Shown: positions 42,756 to 52,753, numbered from the stretch's first letter. The stretch is DNA of 64,000 nucleotides from Lederbergia citri (GCF_018343625.1 NZ_JAGYPG010000004.1:3102-67101); one strand, 5' to 3'. Numbers and translations are program-made. Notes: generated by a model not told the origin, from the sequence alone.

Positions 42756-43997
42756 TTAATTCACCTCCTGCAAGTTTATTGAATCATCTTGGTCATTAAT
42801 AAAATCATTATCTCCTGCTAATGCACCAATCAGAGCTCCTCGAATAATAATCCCCTGTAGGCGATTTTCTTCATCTACTACTGCAACTGGAATGGAAGCA
42901 GTGGAAACAACATTGAAAAGATCGGTAAGCAACGTATCAGAAGCAATCGTAGTAATGTTTTCAATGAGGACATCTTGGAGAGATTGATTTTTCTCGGATG
43001 CAGTATTAGCATCTTGGGCCGTAACCGCCCCTAGAAGACGATTTTGTTTATCGACAATATAAATGGAGGAAATTCCATGATGTTTCATTAATCTTAAAGC
43101 GACTCGTGGTCCTCTATCTATCTGAACTGTTTCAGCACGCTTCATAATATGGCTTGCTGTTAAAACCTTTGAAAGATCTACATCTTCAACAAATCTTTCT
43201 ACATAATGATTAGAAGGATTCATCAAAATTTCTTCAGGAGTTCCGATTTGGACAATTTCTCCGTCCTTCATTAAAGCAATTCTGTCTCCTATTCTCAGCG
43301 CTTCATCAAGATCGTGGGTAATAAAGATAATCGTTTTCCCCATTTCATCATGCAATTGCAGCAACTCGTTTTGCATATCTTTTCTAATAAGAGGATCTAG
43401 TGCGCTAAATGCTTCGTCCATTAGCAAAATATCTGGATCATTTGCAAGGGCTCTTGCAAGGCCGACCCTTTGCTGCATACCACCACTTAATTGGTTAGGA
43501 TATTGATCTTCATAACCTTCTAAACCAACAATCTTCAATGCATCCTTGGCTATTTTTTTACGAACGTCTTTCGCAAAACCTTGGATTTCCAACCCGTATT
43601 CCGTATTTTCCAAAATCGTACGATGAGGAAAAAGAGCAAATTTCTGAAAAACCATCCCGATCTTTTTCCTGCGCACTTCGCGTAATTGTTCTTTATTTAA
43701 TGAGACAATATCAGTCCCATCCAATAGAACTTGACCAAAAGTCGGCTCGATTAACCGATTTAGCATTCTGACAAGTGTAGACTTACCGCTTCCTGACAAA
43801 CCCATAATGACGAAAATTTCACCTTCGTATACATCAAAGTTTGCCTTATTTACTCCGACGGTTGCGCCCGACATTTTAAGAATTTCACTTTTACTTTTTC
43901 CTTCTTCTAAAAACTGTGCCGCTCTTTTTATGCTTTTTCCGAAAATTTTCGTAACATTTTTCACTTCGATTTTTTTCGGTAACATAACTTCTTTCAT
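42756..43997 (-). CDS. opuAA: glycine betaine ABC transporter ATPase OpuAA
   Basis: A 413-aa ATPase. Walker A G-L-S-G-S-G-K-S-T, Q-loop region, signature L-S-G-G-M-Q-Q-R, Walker B I-L-L-M-D-E-A-F and H-loop I-T-H-D-L; two CBS domains follow (about residues 285-400) that in OpuA-type importers sense ionic strength. Start ATG after gaaggagtgaagtc. Divergent from gbsR. Confidence 0.94.
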   Translation of the reverse strand: MKEVMLPKKIEVKNVTKIFGKSIKRAAQFLEEGKSKSEILKMSGATVGVNKANFDVYEGEIFVIMGLSGSGKSTLVRMLNRLIEPTFGQVLLDGTDIVSLNKEQLREVRRKKIGMVFQKFALFPHRTILENTEYGLEIQGFAKDVRKKIAKDALKIVGLEGYEDQYPNQLSGGMQQRVGLARALANDPDILLMDEAFSALDPLIRKDMQNELLQLHDEMGKTIIFITHDLDEALRIGDRIALMKDGEIVQIGTPEEILMNPSNHYVERFVEDVDLSKVLTASHIMKRAETVQIDRGPRVALRLMKHHGISSIYIVDKQNRLLGAVTAQDANTASEKNQSLQDVLIENITTIASDTLLTDLFNVVSTASIPVAVVDEENRLQGIIIRGALIGALAGDNDFINDQDDSINLQEVN

Positions 43998-44237
43998 GAC
44001 TTCACTCCTTCGCTACCTATACAAGTTTATAGGAATAACAGCCGGTAGCTCAAACGCCATATGACTTGATATTCAATGTGTATAGTACGTACAGAATAAA
44101 CTGTACAAAGTATTTCTTTGTTATACGCAATAATCCTCTCGAATGCTCCCTTTTCCTTCCTCAAATGATTCTTTACATTACGCTCGATAGATTATAATCT
44201 AATAATGAAGCTGATTATTCTTTAGGATGTGAACTAT
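43998..44237. promoter_or_regulatory. opuA / gbsR divergent intergenic region
   Basis: 240 bp between two divergent starts must hold both promoters and probably a GbsR site. Short inverted words (tgtatagtacgtaca near 44078-44092) could be an operator. No gene is present. Confidence 0.45.
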
Positions 44238-44780
44238 GTGGAAGGAAAAGAGCAACTAGATAAAGCACGTGAGCGAATAATAGAAACAATTGCACAAAAT
44301 ATTCACTTATATGGTGTTACCCCTTCTGCGGGCAGGTTATATGGAATGATGTATTTTCATAATCAACCGATCACACTTGACGAAATGAAAGAAGAACTAG
44401 GGATGAGCAAAACAAGCATGAGTATGTCAGTCAGGTCCTTATCCGATTTAAAAATGGTGGAAAGGGTTTGGAAAAAAGGGGTACGAAAAGACTTATACCA
44501 AGTAGAAGAAGATTGGTATCAAAGTTTTATTGATTTATTTTCGACAAAGTGGAAAAGCTCCATTTCGATGCATATCCATGCAATTCAAAAGTCTTTGTCA
44601 GAATTAAAACAACTCCTTTCAGATGATGATGCCAATGAGGAAGTAAAGGAACTGGCTAAAATTGATATAGAAAAATTAGACTATATTCTTCAATACTATA
44701 AATGGCTTGCTCGTTTAATCGAAACGTTTGAGAGTCAAGAAATATTTTCTTTAGTTCCAAAGGAAAATGAAGAAATGTAA
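44238..44780 (+). CDS. gbsR: GbsR-family transcriptional regulator
   Basis: A 180-aa MarR-like winged-helix repressor close to B. subtilis GbsR. It has Y-G-V-T-P-S-A-G-R-L-Y-G-M-M-Y-F, E-E-L-G-M-S-K-T-S-M-S-M-S-V-R and E-R-V-W-K-K-G-V-R-K-D-L-Y. GbsR-type proteins control betaine uptake and synthesis by sensing choline or betaine; the gene is divergent from opuA, its likely target. GTG 44238 gives family length; GTG 44229 is an alternative. Confidence 0.88.
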   Translation: MEGKEQLDKARERIIETIAQNIHLYGVTPSAGRLYGMMYFHNQPITLDEMKEELGMSKTSMSMSVRSLSDLKMVERVWKKGVRKDLYQVEEDWYQSFIDLFSTKWKSSISMHIHAIQKSLSELKQLLSDDDANEEVKELAKIDIEKLDYILQYYKWLARLIETFESQEIFSLVPKENEEM

Positions 44781-44812
44781 AAACCTGTCCAAAATAAGAC
44801 AGGTTTTTACAT
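44778..44812. terminator. terminator between gbsR and the YqcI/YcgG gene
   Basis: aaaacctgtc pairs with gacaggtttt with an 8-nt loop; T run on plus, A run on minus. Confidence 0.85.
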
Positions 44813-45532
44813 TTCTTTATGATGAAACGGACATTCGCCTTCAATCGGTTTTGCATCATCACCGATAAAAAATTGTTTCCATTCCCGATGTTCGGGGTCG
44901 CCATAATGACTGATATTTGGATGCTTCGGCAACCGATCCCATTTTTCTACTCGAGCTCTTACTTTTTCTCGGGACATCATTCCGCCTTTTGACGTTCCTT
45001 CCAGACCTTCAAATATTCTACGAGGTTGGAATCCTAGAATAAGGCTATTCCCTAAATCTCTCGTTTTTCTTTGTTTATAAGCAGGTGTATTTCCGAAGAT
45101 AAAAAACGGCTCTCCCGAAAAGATAAAATTCCATAGATGGTGGTCAGGGTCTTTCGGTAAATCTTCTGGCCATGGTTTTTCATCTGCTTCATGCAAATAC
45201 TGAAGGATTTTCCAAAAATATTGACGATAGTATTCTAAAGATTGTTCTTCCTGTTCAGGTTCTACAAATAGAAAAAAGCCGTGGCGAATCAATGGTTTAG
45301 AAGAATCAAATAAAGAAATGAATGCTTCTAATGTTTGAGGAAGGATGGACCAATCATCATGAGAAATATATGAATAACGAAGTTCTCCTTTTTTTTCTCC
45401 CGCCATCCCGAATGTGCAAGGAAATGTTTTATTCGTTACGATTTTATGAAAGGTCTTGTATTCCCTTATTACCCATTCAGGAACGATATTTGGGTTTGTC
45501 ATCTCTTCCTTTGTCAATAGGAGTTTTTCCAT
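44807..45532 (-). CDS. YqcI/YcgG family protein
   Basis: A 241-aa soluble protein matching the YqcI/YcgG family: F-P-C-T-F-G near residue 37, L-W-N-F-I-F-S-G-E-P-F-F, R-R-I-F-E-G-L and P-F-H-H-K near the end. Function is unknown; some members have been linked to heme or small-molecule metabolism, which is not visible here. Converges with gbsR. Confidence 0.8.
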   Translation of the reverse strand: MEKLLLTKEEMTNPNIVPEWVIREYKTFHKIVTNKTFPCTFGMAGEKKGELRYSYISHDDWSILPQTLEAFISLFDSSKPLIRHGFFLFVEPEQEEQSLEYYRQYFWKILQYLHEADEKPWPEDLPKDPDHHLWNFIFSGEPFFIFGNTPAYKQRKTRDLGNSLILGFQPRRIFEGLEGTSKGGMMSREKVRARVEKWDRLPKHPNISHYGDPEHREWKQFFIGDDAKPIEGECPFHHKEM

Positions 45533-45643
45533 TTACATCACCTCATACTGCCATATTTACCCGACACAATTTTGTTAAAACAATAGGTTATTCGAAAATT
45601 TTAATAGATAAAAATAATTTTCATATCTTTTCCCATCAAGCAT

Positions 45644-45668
45644 ATATAAAGATATAATATCTTTATAT
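45644..45668. promoter_or_regulatory. perfect AT-rich palindrome, possible operator
   Basis: atataaagat and atctttatat flank ataat, 50 bp before the oxidoreductase gene. The arms are perfect over 10 bp. The site may overlap the promoter. Confidence 0.45.
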
Positions 45669-45717
45669 GATTCTCATTTTTTTGAGGATTCACAATAATA
45701 GAAGGGAAGTGTAAGTT

Positions 45718-46701
45718 TTGATTAATGTTGCCTTATTAAGCAGATGGCATGTTCATGCAGATGATTACGCTAGAGATGCCAAAAATAATGGAAATCTTTC
45801 GATTCAATTGGTTTGGGATGAGGATGCCGAACGCGGGAAAAAGTGGGCAGATGAGCTAGGAGTTCCATTTGAAGGTGATTTAGAAAAAGTATTATCCAAC
45901 CCTGATATTGATGCCGTCATAGTTAGCACTCCAACAAGTTTACATAAAGAAGTAATGATTGCCGCTGCTAATCATCAGAAACATATTTTTTCTGAAAAAG
46001 TATTAGCTTTTTCAGTTGAAGATTCTGAAGAAATCTATCAAGCAGTAGAAGCAAATGGCGTTCATTTCATGCTTTCATTGCCTAGATTAACAGAAAGCTA
46101 TTATTTATATGCTCAAGAGGCGTTGGATTCGGGAAAATTAGGCAAATTGACCACGATTCGCTGCCGATTCGCACATAATGGAGCCGTTCCAAACGAAGGA
46201 GCAACGAGCGGCTGGCTGCCAGAACGCTTTTTCAATAAAGAAGAAGCTGGCGGAGGTGCTTTGATCGACCTTGGAGCTCACCCAATTTATTTAACGAATC
46301 GCCTAGCTGGAAACGCTGTCGCTGTTCAAGCGAGACTACAGCAAACAAACGGCCTAGGTGTAGATGACAATGCGGTAGTTCTAGTAGAATACGAATCTGG
46401 AGCATTAGGGATTATCGAAACAAGCTTCGTATCAAACGGTAGCCCATTTCAGCTTGAGCTTTATGGTACAGAGGGAACAGTATTAATTGAAGATGGAAGT
46501 ATAAAAGTTAACGGCAAGCACTTCGATGGCTGGCAAACACCAGAAGCACCTGCAGCCATACCAATGCCAATGGTACAGTGGACAGAAGTAATCTTGAATG
46601 GAACCACTCCTTCTATTACGAAGGATGATGCTATTCGTTTAACGGCTGTGAATGAGGCAGCGGCCCGTTCACAAGAAGAAGGAAAAAGAATAGAGTTATA
46701 A
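45718..46701 (+). CDS. Gfo/Idh/MocA family oxidoreductase
   Basis: A 327-aa NAD(P)-dependent dehydrogenase of unknown sugar or inositol-like substrate. The N-terminal Rossmann half has V-I-V-S-T-P-T-S-L-H and S-E-K-V-L, where the common E-K-P has Val for Pro; the catalytic half has D-L-G-A-H-P-I-Y. TTG start after gaagggaagtgtaag. A stand-alone gene with its own terminator and a palindrome upstream. Confidence 0.88.
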   Translation: MINVALLSRWHVHADDYARDAKNNGNLSIQLVWDEDAERGKKWADELGVPFEGDLEKVLSNPDIDAVIVSTPTSLHKEVMIAAANHQKHIFSEKVLAFSVEDSEEIYQAVEANGVHFMLSLPRLTESYYLYAQEALDSGKLGKLTTIRCRFAHNGAVPNEGATSGWLPERFFNKEEAGGGALIDLGAHPIYLTNRLAGNAVAVQARLQQTNGLGVDDNAVVLVEYESGALGIIETSFVSNGSPFQLELYGTEGTVLIEDGSIKVNGKHFDGWQTPEAPAAIPMPMVQWTEVILNGTTPSITKDDAIRLTAVNEAAARSQEEGKRIEL

Positions 46702-46708
46702 TTAAGTT

Positions 46709-46745
46709 TGGTAGGTCCATCTATATATGTAGATGGACCTATTTA
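46709..46745 (+). terminator. terminator after the oxidoreductase gene
   Basis: taggtccatcta pairs with tagatggaccta (12 bp, 6-nt loop), then T-rich sequence. Confidence 0.88.
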
Positions 46746-46774
46746 TTTTGAAGAATTTTTGACATTGTTGAGAC

Positions 46775-46870
46775 TGTGATGGTTATCACAATCTAAGTAG
46801 ATAAGGAATTTTGAGGATGATATCTTGATAATTTCATCCTTTTATATTATGAATAATTAGGATAAAATTG
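46775..46870. promoter_or_regulatory. inverted repeats before the 130-aa membrane protein gene
   Basis: tgtgat-ggtt-atcaca (about 46775-46790) and an imperfect pair aatttcatcct / aggataaaatt (about 46829-46870) lie in this gap. No regulator is assigned. Confidence 0.3.
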
Positions 46871-46967
46871 GAAAAGGTGAATGCCTTAAAAACCTTTAAA
46901 TGTCGACTCGGTTAATCGTTAAATAACATAATTAATATAATGAAACAAATAAACTTTGAGGTGAAAA

Positions 46968-47360
46968 ATGAAAGAATATAAGATTACAAAGATAGTAGGG
47001 GTTGTGGCAGGTATATTAATAATGTTTGTAGCAATAGGCTTTGGAATAATGTACTTAATAGGAACAGGTCTATCAAAAGCACTGAATTCAGGATATGATC
47101 AATCCTCTTCTGACAATTCAGGATTAACGATTATTATCGTCCTTCTTCTTTTTGGACTAATAATGGGAATTATGCCTTTTCTCCTTAAAAATAAAGCTTG
47201 GAGAATGATTTATATTAGTTTATGTTTAATTGTTGGAATTGGATTTACGATTACGTTTATTATGTCTATCGGAGCTCTTGGATCAATAAATGAAATTTTC
47301 ATTTTATGTTTGGGAGTTGTTTTTTTCTTGCAAAGCTATTTTGCGATAAAGAAGAAATAA
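46968..47360 (+). CDS. hypothetical membrane protein (130 aa)
   Basis: Four transmembrane segments (about residues 9-30, 51-72, 79-97 and 104-125) with a polar Ser/Asn loop between the first two. Start after gaggtgaaaa. No family recognised. It stands alone upstream of rlmCD. Confidence 0.6.
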   Translation: MKEYKITKIVGVVAGILIMFVAIGFGIMYLIGTGLSKALNSGYDQSSSDNSGLTIIIVLLLFGLIMGIMPFLLKNKAWRMIYISLCLIVGIGFTITFIMSIGALGSINEIFILCLGVVFFLQSYFAIKKK

Positions 47361-47439
47361 AATATCCTCTCTTTTATGTGAATAAAGCAAATTATGTTAC
47401 AATCAAAAAAGTAAATTTGCATCGAAAAGGAAGACAATA

Positions 47440-48813
47440 ATGGCTAAAATTCAAGCACCAGTTAATAAAAATGATTATATAGATGTTATATTTGAAGATC
47501 TGACACATGACGGAAACGGAGTAGCAAAAGTAGATGGATATCCTCTTTTCATTCCGAATGGTTTACCAGGTGAAAAAGCGAAAATTAAAGTCGTGAAATT
47601 AAATAAAGGCTACGGGTTTGGTCGTTTAATCGAATTGTACGAAGAAAGTAAGTTTCGAGTTGAGCCGGAATGTCCGATTTATAAAGAGTGCGGCGGCTGC
47701 CAGCTTCAGCATCTGAGCTATGTAGGACAAATGAAGGCAAAAGAAAAGCAAGTTCGCGATGTAATGGAACGAATCGGAAAACTCGAAAACGTAACCATCC
47801 ATCCAGTGTTAGGAATGGATGAACCGTGGCGTTATCGAAATAAATCCCAAGTTCCAATTGGAGAACATGAAGGTGGGCTAATTGGCGGATTTTATCAAAG
47901 AAGATCCCACGACATCATTGATATGGAAAAGTGTCTCATCCAAATGGAACAAAATGACGTTATCCTACAAAAGGTTAAGGAAATTTGCAGTAAGTACGGT
48001 GTAAAAGCTTATAATGAACAAACTCATAAAGGAACGCTACGGCATGTAATGGCGCGTACTGGTAAAACGACAGGTGAGATGATGATTGTACTGATTACCC
48101 GTACGACAGATTTACCAAACAGTAAACAAATTATAGAGGAAATCATTAAAGCAATACCAGGTGTTAAGTCCATCGTCCAAAACGTGAATTCAAAACGTAC
48201 GAATGTAATTTTTGGTGATCAAACAAAGGTTCTGTGGGGCGAAGAAGTGATCTACGATTACATAGGGGACATCAAATTTGCTATTTCAGCGCGTTCTTTT
48301 TATCAAGTAAATCCAGACCAAACGAAAGTCCTTTATGATAAAGCATTGGAATATGCGGGTTTAAAAGGAGAAGAAACTGTTATTGACGCATATTGTGGAA
48401 TCGGCACAATATCATTATTTTTAGCTCAAAAAGCGAAAAAAGTATACGGAGTAGAAATTGTTCCTGAAGCAATTGAAGATGCAAAAAGAAATGCAGAACT
48501 AAATGACATCACAAATGTCGAATTTGCAGTAGGGGAAGCTGAAACTGTTATCCCAAATTGGTACAAACAAGGTATTGAAGCTGACATTCTCGTAGTCGAT
48601 CCACCGCGTAAAGGCTGTGACCAAGCATTGCTTGATACGATCATTAATATGAAACCGAAAAAAGTTGTTTATGTTTCGTGTAATCCTGCAACTTTGGCAA
48701 GGGATTTGCGCATTTTGGAAGATGGGGGATATAAGACGGTTGAAGTGCAGCCGGTGGATATGTTTCCGCAGACAATGCACGTCGAGTGCGTGGCGTCGAT
48801 AGAGTTGAAATAG
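47440..48813 (+). CDS. rlmCD: 23S rRNA (uracil-C5)-methyltransferase RlmCD
   Basis: A 457-aa enzyme methylating 23S rRNA uracils with SAM. An N-terminal TRAM domain (residues about 1-60), 4Fe-4S cysteines in C-P-I-Y-K-E-C-G-G-C, SAM motif Y-C-G-I-G-T-I, V-D-P-P-R-K-G and the nucleophile in V-Y-V-S-C-N-P-A-T. It is the B. subtilis RlmCD (YefA) type that modifies both U747 and U1939. The ribosome binding site is aaaaggaag. Confidence 0.93.
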   Translation: MAKIQAPVNKNDYIDVIFEDLTHDGNGVAKVDGYPLFIPNGLPGEKAKIKVVKLNKGYGFGRLIELYEESKFRVEPECPIYKECGGCQLQHLSYVGQMKAKEKQVRDVMERIGKLENVTIHPVLGMDEPWRYRNKSQVPIGEHEGGLIGGFYQRRSHDIIDMEKCLIQMEQNDVILQKVKEICSKYGVKAYNEQTHKGTLRHVMARTGKTTGEMMIVLITRTTDLPNSKQIIEEIIKAIPGVKSIVQNVNSKRTNVIFGDQTKVLWGEEVIYDYIGDIKFAISARSFYQVNPDQTKVLYDKALEYAGLKGEETVIDAYCGIGTISLFLAQKAKKVYGVEIVPEAIEDAKRNAELNDITNVEFAVGEAETVIPNWYKQGIEADILVVDPPRKGCDQALLDTIINMKPKKVVYVSCNPATLARDLRILEDGGYKTVEVQPVDMFPQTMHVECVASIELK

Positions 48814-48867
48814 CTTGGTATCAGTAAGTTTAGTGTATTTTAGTTGAATAATGATGTGTGTTTTATG

Positions 48868-48901
48868 TTCCCTCGGACTAATGGTTCGGGGGATTTTTTG
48901 A
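48868..48901 (+). terminator. terminator after rlmCD
   Basis: tccctcggac pairs with gttcggggga (10 bp with wobbles), then six T residues. The rest of the 48.8-49.15 kb gap holds no gene; a cgtcta word near 49124 may belong to the next promoter. Confidence 0.75.
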
Positions 48902-49150
48902 CCCCCGGGGTCTTGCTTTTCCGCGGAATAAATGGATGTAACATATGAAACAATCCCTTTTAACAGGGATACTATATCCGGTATTAGCACGGAAAAATGA
49001 GAGCGATTCAGTTGTTATTTTCGAAAAAGAGAATCAAGAAGATAGTTTTTTGTCTTCAGTAAACTAGTTAGGTTACGATAAAGGAAAAGCCAATAAAATA
49101 AACGGGTCAAAGTCAACTTTACATTCGTCTAATCTTTTGAAGGGGGGATA

Positions 49151-49693
49151 GTGGTGTTACTTCAAATAAATAATGATATAGAAATAACTAATGATGCCTT
49201 ATTGCACCAGTTAATGTTGAAGTATGGATCGGAGTTAAAACGGATTACCTATTTGTATGTAAACGATCGAATGGAATGTGAAGATATTATTCAGGAGGTT
49301 TTTATAACTTGTTATCAAAACATGGGCAATTTTCGGCATGAAGCAAGTTATAAAACTTGGCTTATTCGCATTACCATCAACAAATGTAAAGATCATCGTA
49401 GGCGATGGAGCATTAGGAATCTAATTTATAAACCAAAAATTAATTCATTGAATACAAGTCAATCATCTGAAAATATATATATTCAGCTACAACATACCAA
49501 TGAAATAATAGAACAAATCGCTAGTCTTTCAGGCAAATACAAAGAAGTTCTCATTCTATATTACTATCAGGAAATGAACATGAGGGAAATTAGCGAAGTT
49601 CTAAATATTAGTATTAATACGGTTAAATCAAGACTTTTACGTGGAAAAGAGGCTCTTCAATGTAAACTTGAAAGGAGGAAAAAACTTGAATAA
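49151..49693 (+). CDS. ECF-type RNA polymerase sigma factor, second
   Basis: A 180-aa group 4 sigma factor distinct from the one at 32.5 kb. Region 2 has C-E-D-I-I-Q-E-V-F-I-T and W-L-I-R-I-T-I-N-K-C-K-D; region 4 has Y-K-E-V-L-I-L-Y-Y-Y-Q-E and I-N-T-V-K-S-R-L-L-R-G-K. GTG start after gaaggggggatagtg. Its stop overlaps the following membrane protein gene, the usual anti-sigma arrangement. Confidence 0.88.
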   Translation: MVLLQINNDIEITNDALLHQLMLKYGSELKRITYLYVNDRMECEDIIQEVFITCYQNMGNFRHEASYKTWLIRITINKCKDHRRRWSIRNLIYKPKINSLNTSQSSENIYIQLQHTNEIIEQIASLSGKYKEVLILYYYQEMNMREISEVLNISINTVKSRLLRGKEALQCKLERRKKLE

Positions 49694-50501
49694 CTTTGAT
49701 AAGAAGATATCAGATAACGTGAAGAGTTATTTAAATGAAAATATTCATTTTTCGAGTGAAGAAAGCGATAAGATTCACCTAAAAATTCAACAAGGTATTC
49801 ATAAATCAAGAAAGTTTAATCCGTTCTATTCTACAGCCTTGGCTTCTGCTGCTATTATTTTTCTTGTTTTGGGGGTATCTTTTCTAAAAGGTACTATGGT
49901 GGGTACGGAAAACAATCATGCTGTACTGGGTCCTGGTAATGAAAATTTCATCTTACCTGAGGGTAAAGTATTAGCGGTAGACATGTCTGACGTTGAACAA
50001 ATGAATATTGGTGCCGAAATACCCCGGCTTTTATATGCCGATCACAACATTGCGGTAATGCAGGGGACATTTGGAGTAGTCGTATATAGTATGGAGGACT
50101 CTATGGTTACTAATAGAATTTCATATGAGCAAGTTAAGTCATATGGCATCTCCATGATGTTGGCATCTGTTTCTCAAGATGGTACAACAATCTATGTTGG
50201 AAATGAGGATATGTCTAATGAATTTATATATACTCATCAATACAATATTAGTTCTAGAAGCATCAAAAAAACTACCCAACAGCCCACTGGTATGTTTAGC
50301 CCCAAGAATATTGAACCACCTGGTTATAATGAGCAATACGATAAATATTTCGATTTACACTATCTAACGGGTAACACAATTGTAGAATTGGATAAATCGT
50401 TTATTTATCTACGATCCTCAGACTGGAATATGAAAAACTTACAAATCGTTATTTGTCAGTATGAAGATGGTGAAAGTAAAGTTTTTGATGTGTTCAAATG
50501 A
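49686..50501 (+). CDS. putative membrane-anchored anti-sigma factor
   Basis: A 271-aa protein with a cytosolic N-terminus (about 55 residues), one transmembrane helix (about 57-77) and a large external domain with repeated beta-strand stretches, some like propeller blades (V-S-Q-D-G-T-T-I-Y-V-G-N). No zinc-finger Cys motif is present. It is encoded directly after the sigma factor with an 8-bp overlap and a TTG start after aaaggagg, so an anti-sigma role is likely but inferred. Confidence 0.7.
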   Translation: MNNFDKKISDNVKSYLNENIHFSSEESDKIHLKIQQGIHKSRKFNPFYSTALASAAIIFLVLGVSFLKGTMVGTENNHAVLGPGNENFILPEGKVLAVDMSDVEQMNIGAEIPRLLYADHNIAVMQGTFGVVVYSMEDSMVTNRISYEQVKSYGISMMLASVSQDGTTIYVGNEDMSNEFIYTHQYNISSRSIKKTTQQPTGMFSPKNIEPPGYNEQYDKYFDLHYLTGNTIVELDKSFIYLRSSDWNMKNLQIVICQYEDGESKVFDVFK

Positions 50502-50872
50502 AAATTATTTCCGCCGTCATAAATTAAGTGGGATAAAAAATGTGGATATAATCAGCTAAATTAACATGATTATTACCAGTGGATCGGTAATCAACATACC
50601 CCCTGGCAAATTACTTTTATAGGGGTGAATACATTCACGCAGAATTAGAATATTCGTTTAAATGTATCAACCTTTGATTATAACGCATGTGGAGTGTGTA
50701 TCGAAGTTAGAACTGAAGAGATATTAGCAAAAAATACGCAAAGAGTTCTGTGGACAGGTTTTTTGACTGTAAAGCAAAAGGCACAACTAGAAAATATCAC
50801 TAGTTGTACCTTTTTGCACGGAAAAATTTCCGATTATTCTATAAAAAAAGTCGTCCCTGTTCTCCCACTTTA
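50502..50872. other. intergenic region after the second sigma operon
   Basis: No supported gene. A hairpin at about 50777-50816 (aaggcacaactag / ctagttgtacctt, one mismatch, then ttttt) is a terminator, probably of a lost or very short transcript. A 60-codon open frame across it has no homology and is rejected. Confidence 0.55.
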
Positions 50873-52570
50873 TTAATGAATGTCTTGAATGACTTTTTCT
50901 AAGAATTCACCCATTCGCTTAACGGTCCGCTCTGAAAAATCAAAACTGACTCCAGTTTCATTATAAATAGCTGCGATGGATTGATTGTAGTCCGCACTAG
51001 CTCCTTTTTTAAAGGATTCGACAGCTTGCTCTGGATTTTTCTGATAATTCTCAAGTAATTGTAGAGCACCAAGCATCGAGATGGAGTATTCAATATTATA
51101 GAAAGGAACTTCGAAATAATGAAGGGTACCTGCCCAACTCATCCCAATTTCCTCCTCAAACCCAGAAGTATCGACAGGGTTTAAGCCATAACGTTTTGAG
51201 ATTTCAAAGTATTTTTCATCACGCTCTTTGGCAGTGTGTTTAGGATTTGTATACATCCAATGTTGGAAAAGATCCCCTGACAACGGTCCGAATAACATGG
51301 TAAATGCCCGTCTCAACTCTTCGCGTTGTGCGCTCTTAAAATCTTCTTCTTCTGGATAAAAACGATCCAGCTTATCCAATAAGAGCAATTCCATCCCATG
51401 TGAATACAGTTCCGCAATTTCCATTCTGTGCTGGTAGTCTTCAAGAGGACCGTGTTCTGAAAACTCGAGGTAACCATTCACTGCATGGCCCATTTCATGA
51501 ATTAATGCGATAAGAGAGAAAAAGGATGGACTAAAATTCGCAAAGACAAAGGTATCTCCTGAAACAGGTAAGGGGGTACAGAAACCACCTGGGCTTTTTC
51601 CTTTCCGATCCCCAAGATCTAGTAACCCATGCTCTCTCATATAATCGAAACGGTCTGCAAAGTATGGGTCGGTCTTCCCTAATATCTCAGAAACGCCATC
51701 CATAAGAGTAGACACCTCGGAGTATGGTGGATTTTTCATCAATTTAGCTGTGTTATCCCAAGGACGATATGTATCGACACCAAGCTTGGACTTAAAAACA
51801 TCTGCGAGCCTGTTCCAAGCTGGAATAATGTGTTTTTCTACATTTTCATGAAAGTCATAACAATCTTGGACACTATACTCACGATTTTTGGCCACAAACA
51901 TATAATCACGATAATTTTCAAAGCCTGCATTTACAGCGATTTGATGACGTAGTTGAACGAGTTCGTCCATGATATCATCCATATCGGGCTTAATTTGACG
52001 ATGGGCTGACATCATCGCGTGATAAGCTTTTTCTCGCACGGCTCTATCTAGATGATCTAGTTGGGATTGGATAAATGGAAAAGGCTTTTCTTCCCCCTCC
52101 CATTCAACTGTTAGCCCTCCCATAATTTCACTATACTTCGTACAGAGCTCTTGTTCTTTTACCATTAATGGAATGTTTTCTTCTCTAAACAGTTTAATTT
52201 CGGACTCGCGAACTCGTCGCATTAAGCCGTAGCGTTTTTCATCTAATTGATTTAAATAAGGAGATTCACAGCATTTCTCATTCAGTTTAGCTTTATATTT
52301 CATTAAAAGTGGTTGGATGACTTGCTGATCGTGAAGATAAGTTGACTTGATGTCCGCATCCTCTGTGTTTCGGTAGAAGTCGACTTGGTGACCTGTCATC
52401 GCCTCCGTGATTTTAATCATTAAATCCTTTTCATCTTTTAACCAATTTTCTAGGTCAGAAACGGATTCGATGTGAACCTCAAGTAAGCTTTGAAATTGAG
52501 CTTCGACCACTTCTACATCTTGTAAATCAATTAATTCTTTATAATAATTATGACCTATATCTTGTGTCAT
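50873..52570 (-). CDS. M3 family oligoendopeptidase
   Basis: A 565-aa zinc metallopeptidase of the thimet/PepF clan. The active site is H-E-M-G-H near residue 360, with the third ligand in E-L-Y-S-H-G-M-E about 28 residues later. There is no signal peptide, so it acts in the cytosol on short peptides. The start is ATG after ggggaaggagag on the minus strand. Confidence 0.9.
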   Translation of the reverse strand: MTQDIGHNYYKELIDLQDVEVVEAQFQSLLEVHIESVSDLENWLKDEKDLMIKITEAMTGHQVDFYRNTEDADIKSTYLHDQQVIQPLLMKYKAKLNEKCCESPYLNQLDEKRYGLMRRVRESEIKLFREENIPLMVKEQELCTKYSEIMGGLTVEWEGEEKPFPFIQSQLDHLDRAVREKAYHAMMSAHRQIKPDMDDIMDELVQLRHQIAVNAGFENYRDYMFVAKNREYSVQDCYDFHENVEKHIIPAWNRLADVFKSKLGVDTYRPWDNTAKLMKNPPYSEVSTLMDGVSEILGKTDPYFADRFDYMREHGLLDLGDRKGKSPGGFCTPLPVSGDTFVFANFSPSFFSLIALIHEMGHAVNGYLEFSEHGPLEDYQHRMEIAELYSHGMELLLLDKLDRFYPEEEDFKSAQREELRRAFTMLFGPLSGDLFQHWMYTNPKHTAKERDEKYFEISKRYGLNPVDTSGFEEEIGMSWAGTLHYFEVPFYNIEYSISMLGALQLLENYQKNPEQAVESFKKGASADYNQSIAAIYNETGVSFDFSERTVKRMGEFLEKVIQDIH

Positions 52571-52753
52571 GGATAACTCTCCTTCCCCCTTAAATTATTT
52601 CAATTATCCCAATAATTATCATATAGTTTTCTAGTTATCAAATCTAGCTTTTTTAAAAATTTCAACAATTAATTCTTTAATGGAAGATGATAGAATCTGC
52701 TTTTTTAAGAAATCTAAAGTAAAGTTTTATTAAATAATTTTGGATGGTTTATA

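Noticed and set aside
50694..50876. 60-codon frame before the M3 peptidase
   Set aside because: Runs through a terminator hairpin and has no homology or proper start.
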